Assembly (NCBI GenBank): GCA_024233975.1 | Contig: JACKOX010000001.1 | Location: 248,001-312,000, forward strand | Direction of reading: 5' to 3' | Source of the DNA: Rhodanobacteraceae bacterium | Lineage (GTDB): Bacteria; Pseudomonadota; Gammaproteobacteria; Xanthomonadales; Xanthomonadaceae | Length of the DNA stretch: 64,000 nt | Shown here: positions 62,827 through 64,000 of the stretch, piece after piece | Numbering within the stretch: the first letter of the stretch is position 1 | How the letters are laid out: every line of letters starts with the position of its first letter | The notes under the pieces: generated by a model | The model's input: the letters and a program-made list of their open reading frames with translations, nothing else | What the model was told of the DNA's origin: nothing | The model's database searches: none | Made by a program: the position numbers and the translations under genes

Positions 62827-64000
62827 ATGAAACTGCTGGTGATCGGCGGCGGCGGCCGCGAACATGCCCTGGCTTGGAAACTTGCGCAGTCGCCGCGGGT
62901 TGATGAAGTCCTGGTCGCTCCGGGCAACGCCGGCACCGCCATGGAGCCCAAATGCCGCAACGTCGGTGTGCGCGCCGACGACATCGAGGGCCTGCTGCAA
63001 CTGGCCGCCGACGAAGGCGTGGACCTCACCGTCGTCGGTCCCGAGGTACCGCTGGTGGCTGGCGTGGTGGATCGCTTCCAGGCCGACGGCCGACGCATCT
63101 TCGGGCCCAGCGCGGCGGCAGCCCAGCTCGAAGGCAGCAAGTCCTACGCCAAGGACTTCCTCGCCCGCCACCGGATTCCGACCGCTTACTACGCCGTGTT
63201 CGCCGATCTCGACATGGCGCTGGACCACGTCCGCGACCACTTCCGCGACCTCGTCCGCCCCATCGTCATCAAGGCTGACGGCCTCGCCGCCGGAAAGGGC
63301 GTGGTGGTGGCAATGTCGCTGCAGGAAGCCGAGCAGGCGGTCAACGCCATGCTCGCTGACAATGCCTTTGGCGATGCCGGCGCCCGCGTGGTGATCGAGG
63401 AATTTCTCGACGGCGAGGAAGCCAGCTTCATCTGCCTGGTTGACGGCAAGACCGCGCTGCCAATGGCCAGCAGCCAGGACCACAAGCGCGTCGGTGAAGG
63501 CGACAGCGGCCCGAACACGGGCGGCATGGGCGCCTATTCGCCAGCCCCGGTGGTCACGCCGGAAATCCACCAGCGCATCATGCGCGAGGTGATCAATCCC
63601 ACGGTCGCCGGCATGGCCGCCGACGGCGCGCCATTCACCGGCTTTCTTTACGCCGGCTTGATGATCGACGATGACGGCCAGCCCAAGGTCATCGAGTTCA
63701 ACGTGCGTTTCGGCGACCCGGAAACCCAGCCGATCATGATGCGGCTGCGCTCGGACCTGCTCGACCTGATCGAGGCCGCCCTCGACGCGCAGCTGGACAG
63801 CGTGCACGCAGACTGGGATCCGCGCGCCTCGCTGGGCGTGGTGATCGCGGCCGAAGGCTATCCGGGCAGCGTTCGCAATGGCGACGCCATCGACCTGCCG
63901 CATGACGGCGACACCGAGGCAAGCAAGCTGTTCCATGCCGGCACGCGCCTCGACGGCGGCGATGTCAATCAGGGCCGCGTCGTCACCGCTGGCGGCCGTG
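62827..64000 (+). CDS. purD: Phosphoribosylamine-glycine ligase (cut by window end)
   Basis: The first 391 codons of the approximately 425-residue GAR synthetase, second step of purine synthesis, with no stop before base 64000. The N-terminus is MKLLVIGGGGREHALAWKL, the ATP-grasp domain holds IVIKADGLAAGKGVVVAMS, the ligand loop DHKRVGEGDSGPNTGGMGAYS and the Mg2+-binding EFNVRFGDPETQ. The ATG at 62827 gives the canonical start. Confidence 0.97.
   Translation, partial: MKLLVIGGGGREHALAWKLAQSPRVDEVLVAPGNAGTAMEPKCRNVGVRADDIEGLLQLAADEGVDLTVVGPEVPLVAGVVDRFQADGRRIFGPSAAAAQLEGSKSYAKDFLARHRIPTAYYAVFADLDMALDHVRDHFRDLVRPIVIKADGLAAGKGVVVAMSLQEAEQAVNAMLADNAFGDAGARVVIEEFLDGEEASFICLVDGKTALPMASSQDHKRVGEGDSGPNTGGMGAYSPAPVVTPEIHQRIMREVINPTVAGMAADGAPFTGFLYAGLMIDDDGQPKVIEFNVRFGDPETQPIMMRLRSDLLDLIEAALDAQLDSVHADWDPRASLGVVIAAEGYPGSVRNGDAIDLPHDGDTEASKLFHAGTRLDGGDVNQGRVVTAGGR

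Overview
The window is a high-GC chromosomal segment from a gammaproteobacterium. I would place it in the Lysobacterales (Xanthomonadales) or a close relative. The basis is the aa3-type cytochrome oxidase cluster with SURF1, COX15, COX11 and a twin-transmembrane protein, plant-type glutamate-cysteine ligase, fabA-fabB, ExeA/GspB secretion genes, Lys/Ala-rich histone-like protein and an apparent Clp/CRP box. No 16S gene is present, so this is inference. I saw no rRNA, tRNA or CRISPR array.

Layout. 0.2-1 kb: Lys/Ala-repeat histone H1-like gene, then about 0.85 kb without a gene. 1.8-5 kb: glycine cleavage genes gcvT-gcvH-gcvPA (gcvPB is not here). 5-6.5 kb: SPFH/NfeD pair. 6.6-9.2 kb: ECF sigma factor, membrane protein (candidate anti-sigma) and exported two-PDZ protein. 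9.3-13.3 kb: SLC13 permease, single-domain globin, TPR regulator with a damaged N-terminus.

13.2-17.7 kb is abnormal. Coding signal is visible but changes frame every 50-150 bases (an FG-GAP surface protein on +, a membrane protein on -). It is either a decayed block or an unpolished stretch of assembly. It is followed by an AbrB/Doc toxin-antitoxin pair and a SIR2-like gene split by a complete IS3-family element (18.9-20.1 kb).

20.2-30.8 kb: aldo/keto reductase; a TMEM165/GDT1 manganese exporter behind a clear yybP-ykoY (Mn2+) riboswitch; nucleoside transporter plus PfkB kinase; peptide-binding protein plus one permease; gshA; SEC-C protein; secreted beta-helix protein. 30.9-34.7 kb: frmRAB formaldehyde detoxification with its operator, directly followed by a truncated haemoglobin and a ferredoxin-reductase, which together look like a formaldehyde/nitrosative stress locus. 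34.8-39.1 kb: Ca2+/Na+ exchanger, fabA-fabB, delta-60 repeat protein. 39.3-43.4 kb: pteridine reductase, folK, MscS channel, folB, tsaD. 43.5-47 kb: rpsU, yqeY, lipoprotein, dnaG (rpoD not attached). 47.1-55.1 kb: full cytochrome c oxidase structural and assembly cluster, including a 38-residue assembly protein. 55.6-58.8 kb: putA. 58.8-62.7 kb: unknown protein divergent from exeA-gspB-rhomboid. The window ends inside purD.

Housekeeping metabolism (one-carbon, folate, fatty acid, respiration, translation) fills most of the window. The accessory content is concentrated between 13 and 20.2 kb.
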